Shown here piece after piece: positions 45,295-54,684 of a stretch of DNA of 64,000 nucleotides. The DNA is from Sporosarcina ureae. Lineage in GTDB: Bacteria > Bacillota > Bacilli > Bacillales_A > Planococcaceae. Location: NCBI RefSeq assembly GCF_002109325.1, contig NZ_CP015348.1:585501-649500 (forward strand). Direction: 5' to 3'. Position numbers and translations under genes: made by a program. Numbering within the stretch: position 1 is the stretch's first letter; every line of letters starts with the position of its first letter. The notes under the pieces were generated by a model. The model was not told the origin of the DNA. It did no database searches and worked only from the letters and a program-made list of their open reading frames with translations.

Positions 45295-45900
45295 TTACGC
45301 TTCGAAAGCTTCTCCGACGATTCGGTCATCTTCCAATACAAGAATACCTTTTTCTTCAGGTGCATCTTTCAAGCCCAATTCTTTAGCAGAACAGATCATG
45401 CCTGACGAAGCGACTCCACGAAGTTCAGCATCGCGAATGATCATACCTGAAGGCATGACAGCACCCACTTTCGCTACCACTACCTTCTGTCCCGCTTCTA
45501 CGTTAGGTGCGCCACAGACGATCTGTAGAGTCCCCTCCCCTACTTCCACTTGGCAAACATTTAATTTATCTGCGTTTGGATGCTTCTCTTTTTCTGCAAC
45601 ATAACCTACTACAAATTTAGGAGTGAAATCCAATTCAAGCTCTAAGTCTATGTCATTTTCTTTCAAGGCTTTTTGCAGTTGTTCGCCAAGCTCTTCTGTC
45701 AACTCTACTTGACCTACTGCTGAAATCGGAAAATAACTTGTAGCATTAAATAAATTGAAAGCCACAACGTTTCCTGTCTTTTCGTCTTTGATAACTGTTA
45801 CATTATTTGTTCTTTCAGCTATAATAGCTGCCGGTCTTTCTGTTGTAAGTTGTACGAACAATACGTCGCCAACACCTTCTGGATTATAAAAGATATTCAT
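45295..45900 (-). CDS. ytpR: YtpR-like tRNA-binding domain protein
   Basis: 201 residues. The C-terminal half is an EMAP/PheT-type tRNA-binding OB fold: FVVGYVAEKEKHPNADKL, then ICGAPNVEAGQKVVVA and AELRGVASSGMICSAKELG. The N-terminal ~85 residues are a separate small domain. A stand-alone tRNA-binding protein whose target is unknown. Overlaps ytpQ by 4 bp, as neighbours in B. subtilis. Confidence 0.92.
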   Translation of the reverse strand: MNIFYNPEGVGDVLFVQLTTERPAAIIAERTNNVTVIKDEKTGNVVAFNLFNATSYFPISAVGQVELTEELGEQLQKALKENDIDLELELDFTPKFVVGYVAEKEKHPNADKLNVCQVEVGEGTLQIVCGAPNVEAGQKVVVAKVGAVMPSGMIIRDAELRGVASSGMICSAKELGLKDAPEEKGILVLEDDRIVGEAFEA

Positions 45901-46712
45901 TTTTTCTTTTCCCTTCTAGCCAATCTGTTTTTTGCCATAATGAAAATTGGTTCGAGTTTACCATCTTCATAAATGAAAGATAGTGACGTAACAGGAACGG
46001 CACCTGTTGTGAAAAACTGCATAGCGATTTGCGCAATGACGTCATAACCTGTGTCGTTTCGAATATCACCGATTATCAACACATCTTGGTGAGGAACGGA
46101 AACAACCATATGTCCCTCGGTTTTCTCTTCCATTTCCTTCAAAAAGGGTTGATTTAATATTCTGCTTGCATCATAACCATCATTATTATTGATGAAGTAG
46201 AAGATATTGTCAGATACGATGTCCTGCTTATAAGCTGTTGGTAACGTCTTGACTTTAAACATCGCAACTTCTTGAATTTCCTGTTCTGTCATCTGCATAT
46301 CGGAAAGCATACCGTGGTCAATCAAGCGGTAAGTATTTCCTAAATCCAACGCGTAGAAAATCCGTGTTTCTGCCGTATGATCTTTCGTCAAGAAAGTCTC
46401 TCCAGCAGAACTTTCAGTCGGGAATGAAGTTGAACGGATAACTGGGAAAATATTATTTTCCCCTGCAAAACCTTTTGCTTGTTCTTGCTCCATTGCGCTG
46501 AACGTCTCCAGGATGGTATAGGCTACCTCATCGATTGCACGCTCTTTTTTTTGCTCATACTTTGATAAAATTTCAGGTAACGAGATATCAATACCTTTAT
46601 GAAGAGTATGGTGGACAATTCGCAATTTGTCTGCCTTGCGATCAAATTGCCAATCAAAGTTCTCTTTAGGTAAGCGGTTCTTCAGCTCTTCTACCAAATC
46701 TTTAGCTTCCAT
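45897..46712 (-). CDS. ytpQ: DUF1444 protein YtpQ
   Basis: 271 residues from the ATG at 46712 (AAGGAGAGGG upstream); nine more in-frame codons upstream are unlikely. DUF1444 family, no known activity. Mixed alpha/beta, cytosolic; GNTYRLIDHGMLSDMQM and the C-terminal FFTTGAVPVTSLSFIYEDGKLEPIF region are typical. The ATGA overlap with ytpR suggests a functional link between the two proteins. Confidence 0.85.
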   Translation of the reverse strand: MEAKDLVEELKNRLPKENFDWQFDRKADKLRIVHHTLHKGIDISLPEILSKYEQKKERAIDEVAYTILETFSAMEQEQAKGFAGENNIFPVIRSTSFPTESSAGETFLTKDHTAETRIFYALDLGNTYRLIDHGMLSDMQMTEQEIQEVAMFKVKTLPTAYKQDIVSDNIFYFINNNDGYDASRILNQPFLKEMEEKTEGHMVVSVPHQDVLIIGDIRNDTGYDVIAQIAMQFFTTGAVPVTSLSFIYEDGKLEPIFIMAKNRLARREKKK

Positions 46713-46744
46713 TCGTCGTCCCTCTCCTTCCGTACTCAATTTTT

Positions 46745-47263
46745 TTATTGATCGTCATGTTGAACTGAACGAGCAATTTCCATCATTTTTTCCAAGTAGG
46801 CGCTAGTGTTTGCTTCGTCTGTTACAGTTTCCACCTTCGCTCCACCTACGTTCGCAATTAACTCAACTTGCTTTTCACCTTTTTCAATAACCGCAACAAA
46901 GCCAAATGCTTCATCTTTAGAAAATGTTTGTGCGCCTACTAAATTTTCCGGTTCATCCGTCAATAACACATCATAATAGACATGACTATTTTTCTTTTCA
47001 TTCGGATTAACGGTTAAGTAAAATGAATCATGTCGTTTAGTTAAGACAATCGTTTGTGAAGTTGATTCTTCATCTACACGTATAGTTGGCGGTTTATAGA
47101 AGTCAATATCGCCTACCGCATGATTCGTTTTTTTGCTATTCAATTCAAAAACTTTTTTCGCTGAGACAAATGCATCGTCAGTACGGACTTCCACTTTCTG
47201 ATTACATCCTACTAATACGACAGCTAGTAGCAACAGCAAGAAAACCTTTCCACTTCGCAACAT
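46745..47263 (-). CDS. Lipoprotein of unknown function
   Basis: 172 residues. The N-terminus is a type II signal peptide: LRSGKVFLLLLLAVVLVGC with lipobox LVGC, so Cys20 would be lipidated and the protein anchored outside the membrane. The remainder is mainly beta-strand with no recognised domain. It is 32 bp before ytpQ, on the same strand, so cotranscription is likely. AGGGGGG precedes the ATG. Confidence 0.75.
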   Translation of the reverse strand: MLRSGKVFLLLLLAVVLVGCNQKVEVRTDDAFVSAKKVFELNSKKTNHAVGDIDFYKPPTIRVDEESTSQTIVLTKRHDSFYLTVNPNEKKNSHVYYDVLLTDEPENLVGAQTFSKDEAFGFVAVIEKGEKQVELIANVGGAKVETVTDEANTSAYLEKMMEIARSVQHDDQ

Positions 47264-47341
47264 TCAGGTTCCCCCCTTCTCTACTTTCGTTCACTTTTCT
47301 ATCAGTCCTATTCTAATCGCACGCTGTCGCTATTGCAATCG

Positions 47342-47857
47342 TCAACTCTGACGTGACATGCTATACAAGAGCTGCCCGATTAATAATTGCATAATATGTT
47401 CAAAAAGTGCATCCCTTGGTACAAGTTGCGCTGTCAACATTCCCATTGCGCCTTCTGACATACGGACATTTCTCTTTTTAAAATAGTCATCCACCGCGTC
47501 ACCCAGTTCTTTACCACTACGAACTTCCACGGCTAGCTCTTCTGGCAACGGAATTTGTGCGCCCGCGGCAGTATACGTTTTGCCTTCCGGTGTAGTGAGG
47601 GCACCCCAATTGCAAAGGTACATGGTGTCCGCAATCATGTGGACACCGCCTTCCAAGCCAATACCATACATATCGTTTGCGACAGCAACCGATCGATTAA
47701 TCGCACCTTGGCGCGTTTCCTCTTCGCTCATCGGCTGAGCGCTAACGCCTGACGAAACGGACACGGAAGAAACAGAACTATTTTCCAAACACTGCTCGAT
47801 GATTCGAACGGCCGCACGCTTCTTCGCCTGATTTTCAGAGCCTAGAACAAATTCCAT
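47342..47857 (-). CDS. DUF84 family protein (inosine/xanthosine triphosphatase-like)
   Basis: 171 residues resembling YjjX/DUF84 NTPases of the Maf/HAM1 fold. The N-terminal LGSENQAKKRAAVRI, the PMSEEETRQGAINRS motif near residue 45 and GIGLEGGV near residue 70 match. Such enzymes hydrolyse ITP and XTP to keep nucleotide pools clean; the activity is inferred from family. 23 bp after ytoP, so probably in its operon. Confidence 0.8.
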   Translation of the reverse strand: MEFVLGSENQAKKRAAVRIIEQCLENSSVSSVSVSSGVSAQPMSEEETRQGAINRSVAVANDMYGIGLEGGVHMIADTMYLCNWGALTTPEGKTYTAAGAQIPLPEELAVEVRSGKELGDAVDDYFKKRNVRMSEGAMGMLTAQLVPRDALFEHIMQLLIGQLLYSMSRQS

Positions 47858-47880
47858 TCAGTCCCCTCTTTTCTAAGAGC

Positions 47881-48954
47881 CTAGCTATTTTGCTTTAACG
47901 TTTCTACTGTAGTTTTATCACATGCTTTTACTAACTTTGTAATTAATTCCTTAGCTGCTGCATAATCATCTGTGTGGATGATCGAAGCCGCAGTATGGAT
48001 GTAGCGAGAACAAATACCGATGACTGCACTTGGGACGCCGTTATTCGCCACATGTACTTGCCCTGCATCCGTGCCACCTTGAGAAACAAAATATTGATAC
48101 GGTATATTGTGAGTTTCAGCGGTATCTAAAACGAACTCTCGCATGCCGCGATGAGTGATCATCGAACGGTCCATGATACGCAATAATGCGCCTTGGCCCA
48201 ACTGCCCAAATTCTTTTTTATTGCCGCTTGCATCATTTGCAGGACTTGCATCGAGTGCGAAGAATAAATCCGGATCAATCATGCGAGCCGCTGTTTGTGC
48301 TCCACGCAAGCCGACTTCTTCCATAACCGTTGCACCTGAATACAACGTGTTTGGCAACGTTTCATTTTTCACTTCTTGCAACAGTTCAACAGCTAGACCA
48401 CAGCCATATCGATTATCCCACGCTTTGGCCATAATCTTCTTTGGATTTGCCATCGGTGTGAACGGACAAATCGGCAAGATCTGCTGGCCCGGACGAATTC
48501 CGAAACTCTCTGCATCCGCTTTATCATCTGCGCCTACATCGATCAGCATATTTTTGATATCCATCGGTTTACTGCGCTCTGCATCACTTAATAAGTGTGG
48601 CGGAATCGATCCAATGACTCCCGGAATTTCTGTATCTTCCGTGATGATCTGGACTCGTTGCGCAAGTAGGACTTGGTTCCACCAGCCACCTAACGGCTGA
48701 AAACGAAGCATACCATTATCTGTAATACCCGTTACCATAAAACCGACTTCATCCATATGTCCGGCAACCATGATCTTCGGTTGATCTTCTTTTCCGTGGC
48801 GAACGCCAAAGATTCCACCCAAACCATCTTGAATAATCTCATCCGAATTTTGTGCCAACTGCTCACGCATAAAAGCCCGGACACGGTATTCATTACCTGG
48901 TGCGCCCGGAAGTTCAGTCAGTGTACGAAATAACTCTAATGTCTCTTTTTTCAT
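47881..48954 (-). CDS. ytoP: M42 family metallo-aminopeptidase (YtoP-like)
   Basis: 357 residues, glutamyl aminopeptidase/cellulase M fold. The metal ligands and catalytic glutamates are seen in order: His in [11 protein letters not shown] (near residue 67), Asp in AWDNRYGCG, Glu-Glu in [10 protein letters not shown], Asp in FALDASPA and His in [14 protein letters not shown]. It probably forms a large dodecameric cytosolic shell that trims peptides. AGTGAGGGAT precedes the ATG. Divergent from ytzB, as in B. subtilis. Confidence 0.9.
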   Translation of the reverse strand: MKKETLELFRTLTELPGAPGNEYRVRAFMREQLAQNSDEIIQDGLGGIFGVRHGKEDQPKIMVAGHMDEVGFMVTGITDNGMLRFQPLGGWWNQVLLAQRVQIITEDTEIPGVIGSIPPHLLSDAERSKPMDIKNMLIDVGADDKADAESFGIRPGQQILPICPFTPMANPKKIMAKAWDNRYGCGLAVELLQEVKNETLPNTLYSGATVMEEVGLRGAQTAARMIDPDLFFALDASPANDASGNKKEFGQLGQGALLRIMDRSMITHRGMREFVLDTAETHNIPYQYFVSQGGTDAGQVHVANNGVPSAVIGICSRYIHTAASIIHTDDYAAAKELITKLVKACDKTTVETLKQNS

Positions 48955-49154
48955 CTAAATCCCTCACTTTTTCAGTCTATTCGTATTATATCCAGTAACC
49001 AAACAGATGAAAACTAATTAGGTTAACAATCTGCTTTACACAAAGGTGCCATATTTTACCGATTACTCAAGCAAGAAAAGCTTTTGAATCGCCATGCCCT
49101 TTTAAACTATGTTACACTATAAGAAAAGATTTGCGAAGGAGGCTGCACTTAGCC

Positions 49155-49469
49155 ATGAGAGTAAAAGAATTTGTTGCTGGAATTTTAACCGGAGTTGCTG
49201 CAGGCGTAGTAGTGAATGAGGCTTTTAACCGTTATAACGAAGAAGTACCAGCTGATAACGTACTTAAAAAAGTAAAAGACGCATTTAAAGAAGAAGGCCC
49301 AATCGACGGTTCTTGGATCGTAATGAAGCCAGAACCTTACACAAACCATGTCATCTCTATGGACGTTTACCGTGGTGGCGTTTCACGTATGAAAGACGGC
49401 AAACTAGAGCAATATGAATTCGCAGCAGATGCGAAAACAGGCACTGTCGTAGAGCTAGTTCGCCAGTAA
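49155..49469 (+). CDS. ytzB: YtzB-like PepSY-type small protein
   Basis: 104 residues from the ATG at 49155; AAGGAGG lies 12 nt upstream, slightly far. A hydrophobic N-terminal stretch VKEFVAGILTGVAAGVVVNEAF could be a membrane anchor or signal. The rest resembles a PepSY domain: SWIVMKPEPY, a VYRGGVSR strand and AADAKTGTVVELV at the end, as in YpeB-like protease inhibitors. Function not known. Confidence 0.75.
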   Translation: MRVKEFVAGILTGVAAGVVVNEAFNRYNEEVPADNVLKKVKDAFKEEGPIDGSWIVMKPEPYTNHVISMDVYRGGVSRMKDGKLEQYEFAADAKTGTVVELVRQ

Positions 49470-49487
49470 TCAGTATTTAACTATAAG

Positions 49488-49533
49488 AAAAGAGGCTATC
49501 CGAGAAGTATCTACTTCTCGCGATAGTCTCTTT
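49488..49533 (+). terminator. Terminator of ytzB
   Basis: AAGAGGCTATC and GATAGTCTCTT arms enclose a perfect GAGAAGTA/TACTTCTC stem; six T's follow. Confidence 0.85.
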
Positions 49534-49556
49534 TTTAAAAAGGTGTTTTACATACA

Positions 49557-49592
49557 GAAAAAGACAAACCCCGCGTATATGGGATCTGTCTC
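49557..49592 (-). terminator. Probable terminator of the ytnP transcript
   Basis: On the minus strand AGACA..CCC and GGG..TGTCT arms are followed by TTTTT. If used, the ytnP mRNA carries palindromic element copy C in its 3' untranslated region. Confidence 0.65.
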
Positions 49593-49646
49593 TAGGACTT
49601 AATTTTTTAACAATGCATAAACGTTCAAATTTCAGAAGATGACACC

Positions 49647-49776
49647 AGTTGATCGTAAGTGTAAGGTGGCGACTCCTAGTGGATCAGCGTGAGCCTTGAG
49701 ACCCCGCAGGAACGAAGTGACGAGGTGGCTCAAGCCCCGCCCACAGGAAAGCGTCCGCCTGGAACGTCGATCAACT
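49647..49776 (+). repeat. Dispersed palindromic intergenic element, copy C
   Basis: 130 bp with outer arms AGTTGATCG and CGATCAACT, conserved GGTGGCGACTCC, GGATCAGCG, inner CTTGAG/CTCAAG arms around GGAACGAAGTGACGAGG, and GGAAAGCGTCCGCCTGG. Same family as copies A and B; this kind of element is widespread between genes in Bacillaceae and Planococcaceae by my recollection. A TTGAACTTGAACT stretch follows at 49798-49810. Confidence 0.75.
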
Positions 49777-49816
49777 GCACCTCCCCATTTCAATCACTTG
49801 AACTTGAACTCAACCC

Positions 49817-50662
49817 TTACCGAGAACGAGGCAAGCTATCCACAATCTTCTTTCCATCCTCACTAAACTTTGCCATGCGATACACAGCATCATGATAGAA
49901 AATAAAACCATATTCATTTGGAAGCGCTTCCTTCATAATGCGCTCTTTCGCAAAAATCGAGTCCATCGGATAATCATCATAAGCTAGTACCCACAACGGG
50001 TTCGTGTGCGCATGCGTCGGCATAATATCCGCCATATGAATGAGTGTCTCGCCGTCCTGTTCTAACTTAATCACACTATGACCATCACTATGACCGCCAG
50101 TATGTATCATTTTTATGCCCGGCACTACATCGATTTCATCTTCAAACGTTGTCACTTGTCCTTGAATCGGCTCCCAGTTTTCTTTCCAGTACGTATTTCG
50201 GGAACGAATATTCGGTTCTCTCATTTCATCCCACTCGACTTGTGAAGTGTAGATCTTGGCATTTTTAAACACTGAAACGAGCTGATCGCCTTCCCACTGC
50301 GTCAAACCTGCCGCATGGTCATTGTGAAGATGGGACATCAACACAACATCGATATCATCTGGCGTCATACCTAGTTCTTCCAAGCTTTCTTCTACACGTG
50401 TTTCAGCACGCACACCCAAATTGCGCTTTTTCTTCTCGTCCAACTTACCCTTACCTATACCTGAATCGATTAAATAATTTTTGCCTTCGTATTGAATTAG
50501 GATTGGGTCTGTTCGTAGTTCAATCAGATTATTTTCATCTGCTTCATAGCGTCTTGACCATAATGCTTTCGGAACGACACCGAACATCGTACCGCCATCC
50601 AAATAGTTTACGCCACCGTCTAACCACGTTAGTTTCATGTCATGAAAAGTTAATTGATCCAT
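49817..50662 (-). CDS. ytnP: YtnP-like metallo-beta-lactamase fold lactonase
   Basis: 281 residues, the length of B. subtilis YtnP. The zinc motif is [10 protein letters not shown] (HxHxDH, near residue 110), and further ligands are His in [10 protein letters not shown], Asp in [11 protein letters not shown] and His in FYHDA. B. subtilis YtnP is described as a quorum-quenching lactonase homologue; the natural substrate here is not known. GGAGG precedes the ATG. Confidence 0.88.
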   Translation of the reverse strand: MDQLTFHDMKLTWLDGGVNYLDGGTMFGVVPKALWSRRYEADENNLIELRTDPILIQYEGKNYLIDSGIGKGKLDEKKKRNLGVRAETRVEESLEELGMTPDDIDVVLMSHLHNDHAAGLTQWEGDQLVSVFKNAKIYTSQVEWDEMREPNIRSRNTYWKENWEPIQGQVTTFEDEIDVVPGIKMIHTGGHSDGHSVIKLEQDGETLIHMADIMPTHAHTNPLWVLAYDDYPMDSIFAKERIMKEALPNEYGFIFYHDAVYRMAKFSEDGKKIVDSLPRSR

Positions 50663-50700
50663 TATATTTCCTCCCTACATTCCTAAATTATCTGTTGTAA

Positions 50701-50753
50701 TGACGTGATACTTCTCCACCAACCTATAGCGTGAGTGGAAAAGTATCACGTCA
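50701..50753. repeat. Near-perfect 19-bp inverted repeat between trmB and ytnP
   Basis: TGACGTGATACTTCTCCAC (50701-50719) and its inverted copy (50735-50753) match at 18 of 19 positions, with a 15-bp loop. It could form a strong RNA hairpin ending trmB, but no T tract follows on the minus strand. Confidence 0.8.
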
Positions 50754-50778
50754 GACAACTAGTGATCTAGCCTATTAA

Positions 50779-51423
50779 TCAGCTTTGGTACTGCGCTTCC
50801 AAACGATAAATCGGTTGACCTTTACTTGAGAACTTTTCTTCGTACTCTGTTAACACATTGTCTTCCGGCATGTTTGCATGTAAATCTAGTGAAACGGATA
50901 GCAGTTTCATGCCATAGTTCGTCAAGGAGACAAGAGAATATTCAAACAACGGGCGATTGTCTGTCTTAAAGTGAATTTCTCCATTCTCCTTCAAAACACC
51001 TTCATATTTCGCTAAGAAGTTTGGATGTGTCAAACGACGTTTCTCATGTCGATCTTTTGGCCACGGATCAGAAAAGTTCAAATAGACTCGATCAATCTCT
51101 GATTTTGTAAAAATAGCTTCCAATTCTTCGCCATTCACACGCATCAAACGTAGATTGGCAGGTTTTTCTGCTTCGATCGTTTTCTCCAACGCTGAAACGA
51201 TAACATTATCAAAATGTTCAATACCGATATAATTAATTTCTGGATTAGCCAATGCCATTCCAATAACAAATTGTCCTTTTCCTGTACCTACTTCAATATG
51301 GATAGGAGAATCGTTTCCGAACTCTTCCGCCCAATGACTTTTCTTGCCTTCCGGATCTAAAATCAACACATCCGGATGCTCTGCCATGAAATCTTTTGCC
51401 CATGGCTTATTTCGTAAACGCAT
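50779..51423 (-). CDS. trmB: tRNA (guanine-N7-)-methyltransferase
   Basis: 214 residues, class I SAM methyltransferase that forms m7G46 in tRNA. The SAM motif is [17 protein letters not shown] (near residue 40), and the family motif [18 protein letters not shown] (near 115) carries the catalytic Asp and tRNA contacts. N-terminal [10 protein letters not shown] is typical. The ribosome binding site is weak (AGAGAGAG). 40 bp after the NERD-like gene. Confidence 0.95.
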   Translation of the reverse strand: MRLRNKPWAKDFMAEHPDVLILDPEGKKSHWAEEFGNDSPIHIEVGTGKGQFVIGMALANPEINYIGIEHFDNVIVSALEKTIEAEKPANLRLMRVNGEELEAIFTKSEIDRVYLNFSDPWPKDRHEKRRLTHPNFLAKYEGVLKENGEIHFKTDNRPLFEYSLVSLTNYGMKLLSVSLDLHANMPEDNVLTEYEEKFSSKGQPIYRLEAQYQS

Positions 51424-51462
51424 ACTGGTTACACTCTCTCTTTGTCTGTAATTTCTAATCTA

Positions 51463-52431
51463 TTACTCTTCCACGATTTCTTCCCCATCAAACAATCGGC
51501 TCATTGCTGTAGTTTGTGCATGATCCAAAATAGCCTGTGCCGCTTTAAATTGGGTATGCTTCATAGGACTCGGATTGCTACATAACTTTGTCAGCCATTG
51601 TTCATATGTTTTGCGGTCAATCGTAGTAACTTCAAATGGCGTTCCTGGATAATCAATATAGCCCTTTCTTGAAACAATCAATTTCTTGATCGGAATCTCC
51701 ACTTTCGCTGCCTTGAAAAATGATGAAACAATTTTCTCCATCCTACTGAGCGCTATAGTAGGATTCAGTACTTTCTCTTCTTGATCCCCAAACTTTTTGA
51801 GCCAAAATCTTTCGCCAGTACCTATGTACGCAGCCAATCTTTCATCTTCGAGCACTGTTATGCAGTAGCATGTAGTAGGTGCCAATAAGATAATGTCTAA
51901 CTCGACAGGCGCTTTATTCACTTTGACGATTGGATAATAAAACAACAAAAAGCTATCAGGTAAACGTAATGTCAGTTGTTTCAATAATGGGTCAGAGAAA
52001 TACTTCGGGTCTACACGAGATCGGTCATACAATGTAGAACTCGCCCACTTTAATTGGAATTGAAACAGTTGATCGCGATACGCCTTCTTTAATTGCTCAA
52101 CATTTGAAGGTTGTCCCGAGATGGAAGCTTGAAAGTCTAAATCATCGTCTTGATCTTCCGCACCGTCCTCCGAAACTGTGGACTCTTGCGCGAATTCCAC
52201 ATCTCTTCGTTTGCGCCATTTTCCGAATAATACCGTATACCATCTTGAACGCTCTTGCACATCTTCTGGAAAAGTAGCCGCTTGCTCTACATGCAAATCA
52301 GCACCGTGTTCCCATTGATTTTTAATACGCTTCCATTGATAACGTTTCAGACGGATAAATTGGGTAGGATAGCGCGTTAAGTCATTCTCGTACCGAGATA
52401 CATAATCGACGAGTTTAACTAGCTGGGCCAT
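51463..52431 (-). CDS. NERD-like (nuclease-related domain) protein
   Basis: 322 residues from the ATG at 52431, preceded by GAGGAAAGAG. The first ~100 residues are basic and aromatic (FIRLKRYQWKRIKNQWEHG), followed by an acidic linker and a domain whose VELDIILLAPTTCYCITVLED resembles the D-x(n)-(E/Q)-x-K core of NERD nucleases, though the lysine is not clear. Catalytic activity is therefore doubtful. Start lies inside the end of dat (17-bp overlap), so the two are coupled. Function unknown. Confidence 0.55.
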   Translation of the reverse strand: MAQLVKLVDYVSRYENDLTRYPTQFIRLKRYQWKRIKNQWEHGADLHVEQAATFPEDVQERSRWYTVLFGKWRKRRDVEFAQESTVSEDGAEDQDDDLDFQASISGQPSNVEQLKKAYRDQLFQFQLKWASSTLYDRSRVDPKYFSDPLLKQLTLRLPDSFLLFYYPIVKVNKAPVELDIILLAPTTCYCITVLEDERLAAYIGTGERFWLKKFGDQEEKVLNPTIALSRMEKIVSSFFKAAKVEIPIKKLIVSRKGYIDYPGTPFEVTTIDRKTYEQWLTKLCSNPSPMKHTQFKAAQAILDHAQTTAMSRLFDGEEIVEE

Positions 52432-53299
52432 TTGATTCTCTTTCCTCAACATTACCAGACGCTACTAACATCGGAATCTGTGCTTCAAACGCAACTTGCA
52501 ACTTTCTCGTCAACGGACCTGGGATTCCTTGTCCTATAGGTTGCTGATCAATCGTCACGGCAGGCGTAATCTCTGCATTCGTCGATGTATAGAAAAACTC
52601 ATCCATCTCTAATGCTTGCGGCAGCGTGAATTCTTTTTCTTCAACCGGAATATTCAAATTCTTAGCTAACTGCAAAACGACACGACGAGTAATCCCGTTA
52701 AGGATAAAATTATTCGCAGGGTGCGTGTATAGCACGCCATCCTGAATGCCGAATACATTGGAAGATGAACCTTCACGTACCAACCCGTCACGTACGAATA
52801 GCGCTTCTTGACATCCATGATCAAATGCCTCTTGTTTCGCCATCACATTACCGAGTAGGTTCAAACTCTTTATATCACAACGAAGCCAACGCACATCTTC
52901 CACAGACTTCATGGCAGCACCTTGCTGAAGATAGTGCATAGGACGTTCATTTTCTACCGCATACCCAACTACGACAGGCTGAATACTTTCAGGGAATTGG
53001 TGAACGCGTGGCGCAACACCACGGGTTACTTGTAAATAGATATGTCCCATAGTAATCTCATTTTCTGTTTGAAGTTTTTGTATGATCTCGCCTAATTCTT
53101 CAATAGTATATGGCATGACCATACGAATTTTTTCTGCACTTTCTATTAAACGCTCCAAATGTTCTTGTGCAGTGTACAATGCGCCATCGTATATTTTAAT
53201 TACTTCGTAGACGCCATCGCCAAAAGCATAACCACGATCATTTACGGATACATGCACTTCATCTTCTTCTAGAAATTTTCCGTCTTTAAAATAGATCAT
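52415..53299 (-). CDS. dat: D-amino acid transaminase
   Basis: 294 residues from the ATG at 53299 with AGAGGTG upstream; 11 further in-frame codons lack a site. Fold type IV PLP enzyme. The PLP lysine is in RCDIKSLNLL (near residue 145). GYAFGDGVYEVI and the RGVAPRVHQFP motif, whose Arg-x-His set binds the substrate carboxylate, mark it as D-amino acid rather than branched-chain transaminase. It makes D-glutamate and D-alanine precursors for the cell wall. Confidence 0.93.
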   Translation of the reverse strand: MIYFKDGKFLEEDEVHVSVNDRGYAFGDGVYEVIKIYDGALYTAQEHLERLIESAEKIRMVMPYTIEELGEIIQKLQTENEITMGHIYLQVTRGVAPRVHQFPESIQPVVVGYAVENERPMHYLQQGAAMKSVEDVRWLRCDIKSLNLLGNVMAKQEAFDHGCQEALFVRDGLVREGSSSNVFGIQDGVLYTHPANNFILNGITRRVVLQLAKNLNIPVEEKEFTLPQALEMDEFFYTSTNAEITPAVTIDQQPIGQGIPGPLTRKLQVAFEAQIPMLVASGNVEERESNGPAS

Positions 53300-53676
53300 A
53301 CCACCGTCACCTCTTCTGTTATGAAACTTCAAGCTGTCCTACCGCCAGTTTCTTCTGTTCCTATTTTCACATGTTTACCGAATAAAATCAATTAGACCTT
53401 GATAGAGCGTCAATGAATTTTCTTGTTAACAGGGAAAACTAGCTAACTGTCTAACTTAAAAACTATTAATTCGAATTTATGCAAATAGATAAGCGAAAAC
53501 ATGTGCGCTTTTGTCTATAATACGTTATACTACTAGTGTCAGAATCATTCACTAACTATTCTGGCATAACATAGTATCGAGGAGCGGATCAGGAAAGATA
53601 TTATCAGAGAATACCCCAACAGTCTTCTTTTGCAATGTTGGCGTGAAAATATGAAGATGAAGGAGTGGTTTCTTAG
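53300..53676. other. 377-bp spacer between dat and ytzE
   Basis: A divergent promoter region. A/T-rich, with a plausible -10 box (TATACT near 53525) for ytzE. I see no gene, repeat or convincing hairpin. Confidence 0.4.
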
Positions 53677-53898
53677 ATGAACCCAGCTACCGATCGCATG
53701 TTAATTCGTATCAAAGATGTCTATCTGTTCATTCGGGATAACGGAAAAGTAACGACGGAGGATGTAGCGGATGAATTCAACATTTCAACCCGCACTGCTC
53801 AACGCGACTTAAACGTTCTGGAGTACAATGAATTGATTAAGAGCTCAGTCCGCGGCGAATGGACGACGACGTCCAAGAAAGTGAAATTATCTTCCTGA
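53677..53898 (+). CDS. ytzE: YtzE-like DeoR-type helix-turn-helix protein
   Basis: 73 residues consisting only of a DeoR-type winged helix: RMLIRIKDVYLFIRDNGKV, then the recognition part EDVADEFNISTRTAQRDL. No effector domain, so it is a minimal DNA-binding protein or a partner of another regulator. GAAGGAG precedes the ATG. Targets unknown; divergent dat is a candidate only by position. Confidence 0.85.
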   Translation: MNPATDRMLIRIKDVYLFIRDNGKVTTEDVADEFNISTRTAQRDLNVLEYNELIKSSVRGEWTTTSKKVKLSS

Positions 53899-53925
53899 TC
53901 CTGTCTCCTATATACAAATTTTCAA

Positions 53926-53962
53926 CGCAAAAAGGCTGACGCTTTTGCATCAGCCTTTTTGC
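53926..53962. terminator. Bidirectional terminator ytzE / rsuA-like gene
   Basis: AAAAAGGCTGA and TCAGCCTTTTT arms. The right arm overlaps the last codons of the pseudouridine synthase gene. Confidence 0.85.
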
Positions 53963-54681
53963 TTGGAACGATCTATTTCTTTCAACTGCTGTAATTCCCC
54001 ATCCGTCAACTCTCGGTATTCCCCTAACTCCAAATCCGGATCTAATTCTAGAGGTCCCATTGTCAAACGCTTCAGGTATACCACTTTTTTCCCTACCGCT
54101 TCAAACATTCGCTTTACTTGATGAAACTTTCCTTCTGTAATCGTCAATTCAATTTCTGACTCTTCAGCAGAATGCAAGATATGTAAAATACCCGGCTTCG
54201 TTTCATAAGCATCATCCAAGATCACGCCGCGCGCAAAAGCTTCGGTGTCTTCTTCCGTTACAATCCCTGCCACTTTCGCGTAATACGTTTTAGGTACTTC
54301 TTTTTTAGGTGACAATAAATTATGCGCAAGCTTTCCGTCATTTGTCAGCAATAATAATCCTTCTGTGTCTTTATCTAAACGACCTACTGGAAACGGTTCG
54401 AAATGTCGATCTTCACCTGCAAGTAAATCAACAACCGTTTGATCACGGTTATCTTCCGTCGCAGACAAGACACCAGGTGGTTTGTGCATCATCAGATAGA
54501 TAAATTCTTTGTAAACCACTTCTTCACCTAGAAGCGAAATATTGTCCGAAACTGGATCCACGTGCTGGGCAGGATCTTTCATCACTTCCCCATTTACGCG
54601 GATCATGCCTTTTTTCAACAGTTGTCGAACTTCTTTACGTGAACCGTATCCTGTATTTGATAATAATTTATCGAGTCTCAT
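53950..54681 (-). CDS. 16S rRNA pseudouridine synthase (RsuA/RluB family)
   Basis: 243 residues. An N-terminal S4 domain (MRLDKLLSNTGYGSRKEVRQLLKKG, residues 1-50) precedes the synthase domain with the catalytic Asp in PVGRLDKDTEGLLLLTNDG (near residue 105) and FHQVKRMFEAVG. RsuA-type enzymes modify U516 of 16S rRNA; the exact target is inferred. The start codon follows GGAGGG located at the very end of ytgP, 3 bp apart, so the genes are coupled. Confidence 0.9.
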   Translation of the reverse strand: MRLDKLLSNTGYGSRKEVRQLLKKGMIRVNGEVMKDPAQHVDPVSDNISLLGEEVVYKEFIYLMMHKPPGVLSATEDNRDQTVVDLLAGEDRHFEPFPVGRLDKDTEGLLLLTNDGKLAHNLLSPKKEVPKTYYAKVAGIVTEEDTEAFARGVILDDAYETKPGILHILHSAEESEIELTITEGKFHQVKRMFEAVGKKVVYLKRLTMGPLELDPDLELGEYRELTDGELQQLKEIDRSKQKG

Positions 54682-54684
54682 TCA

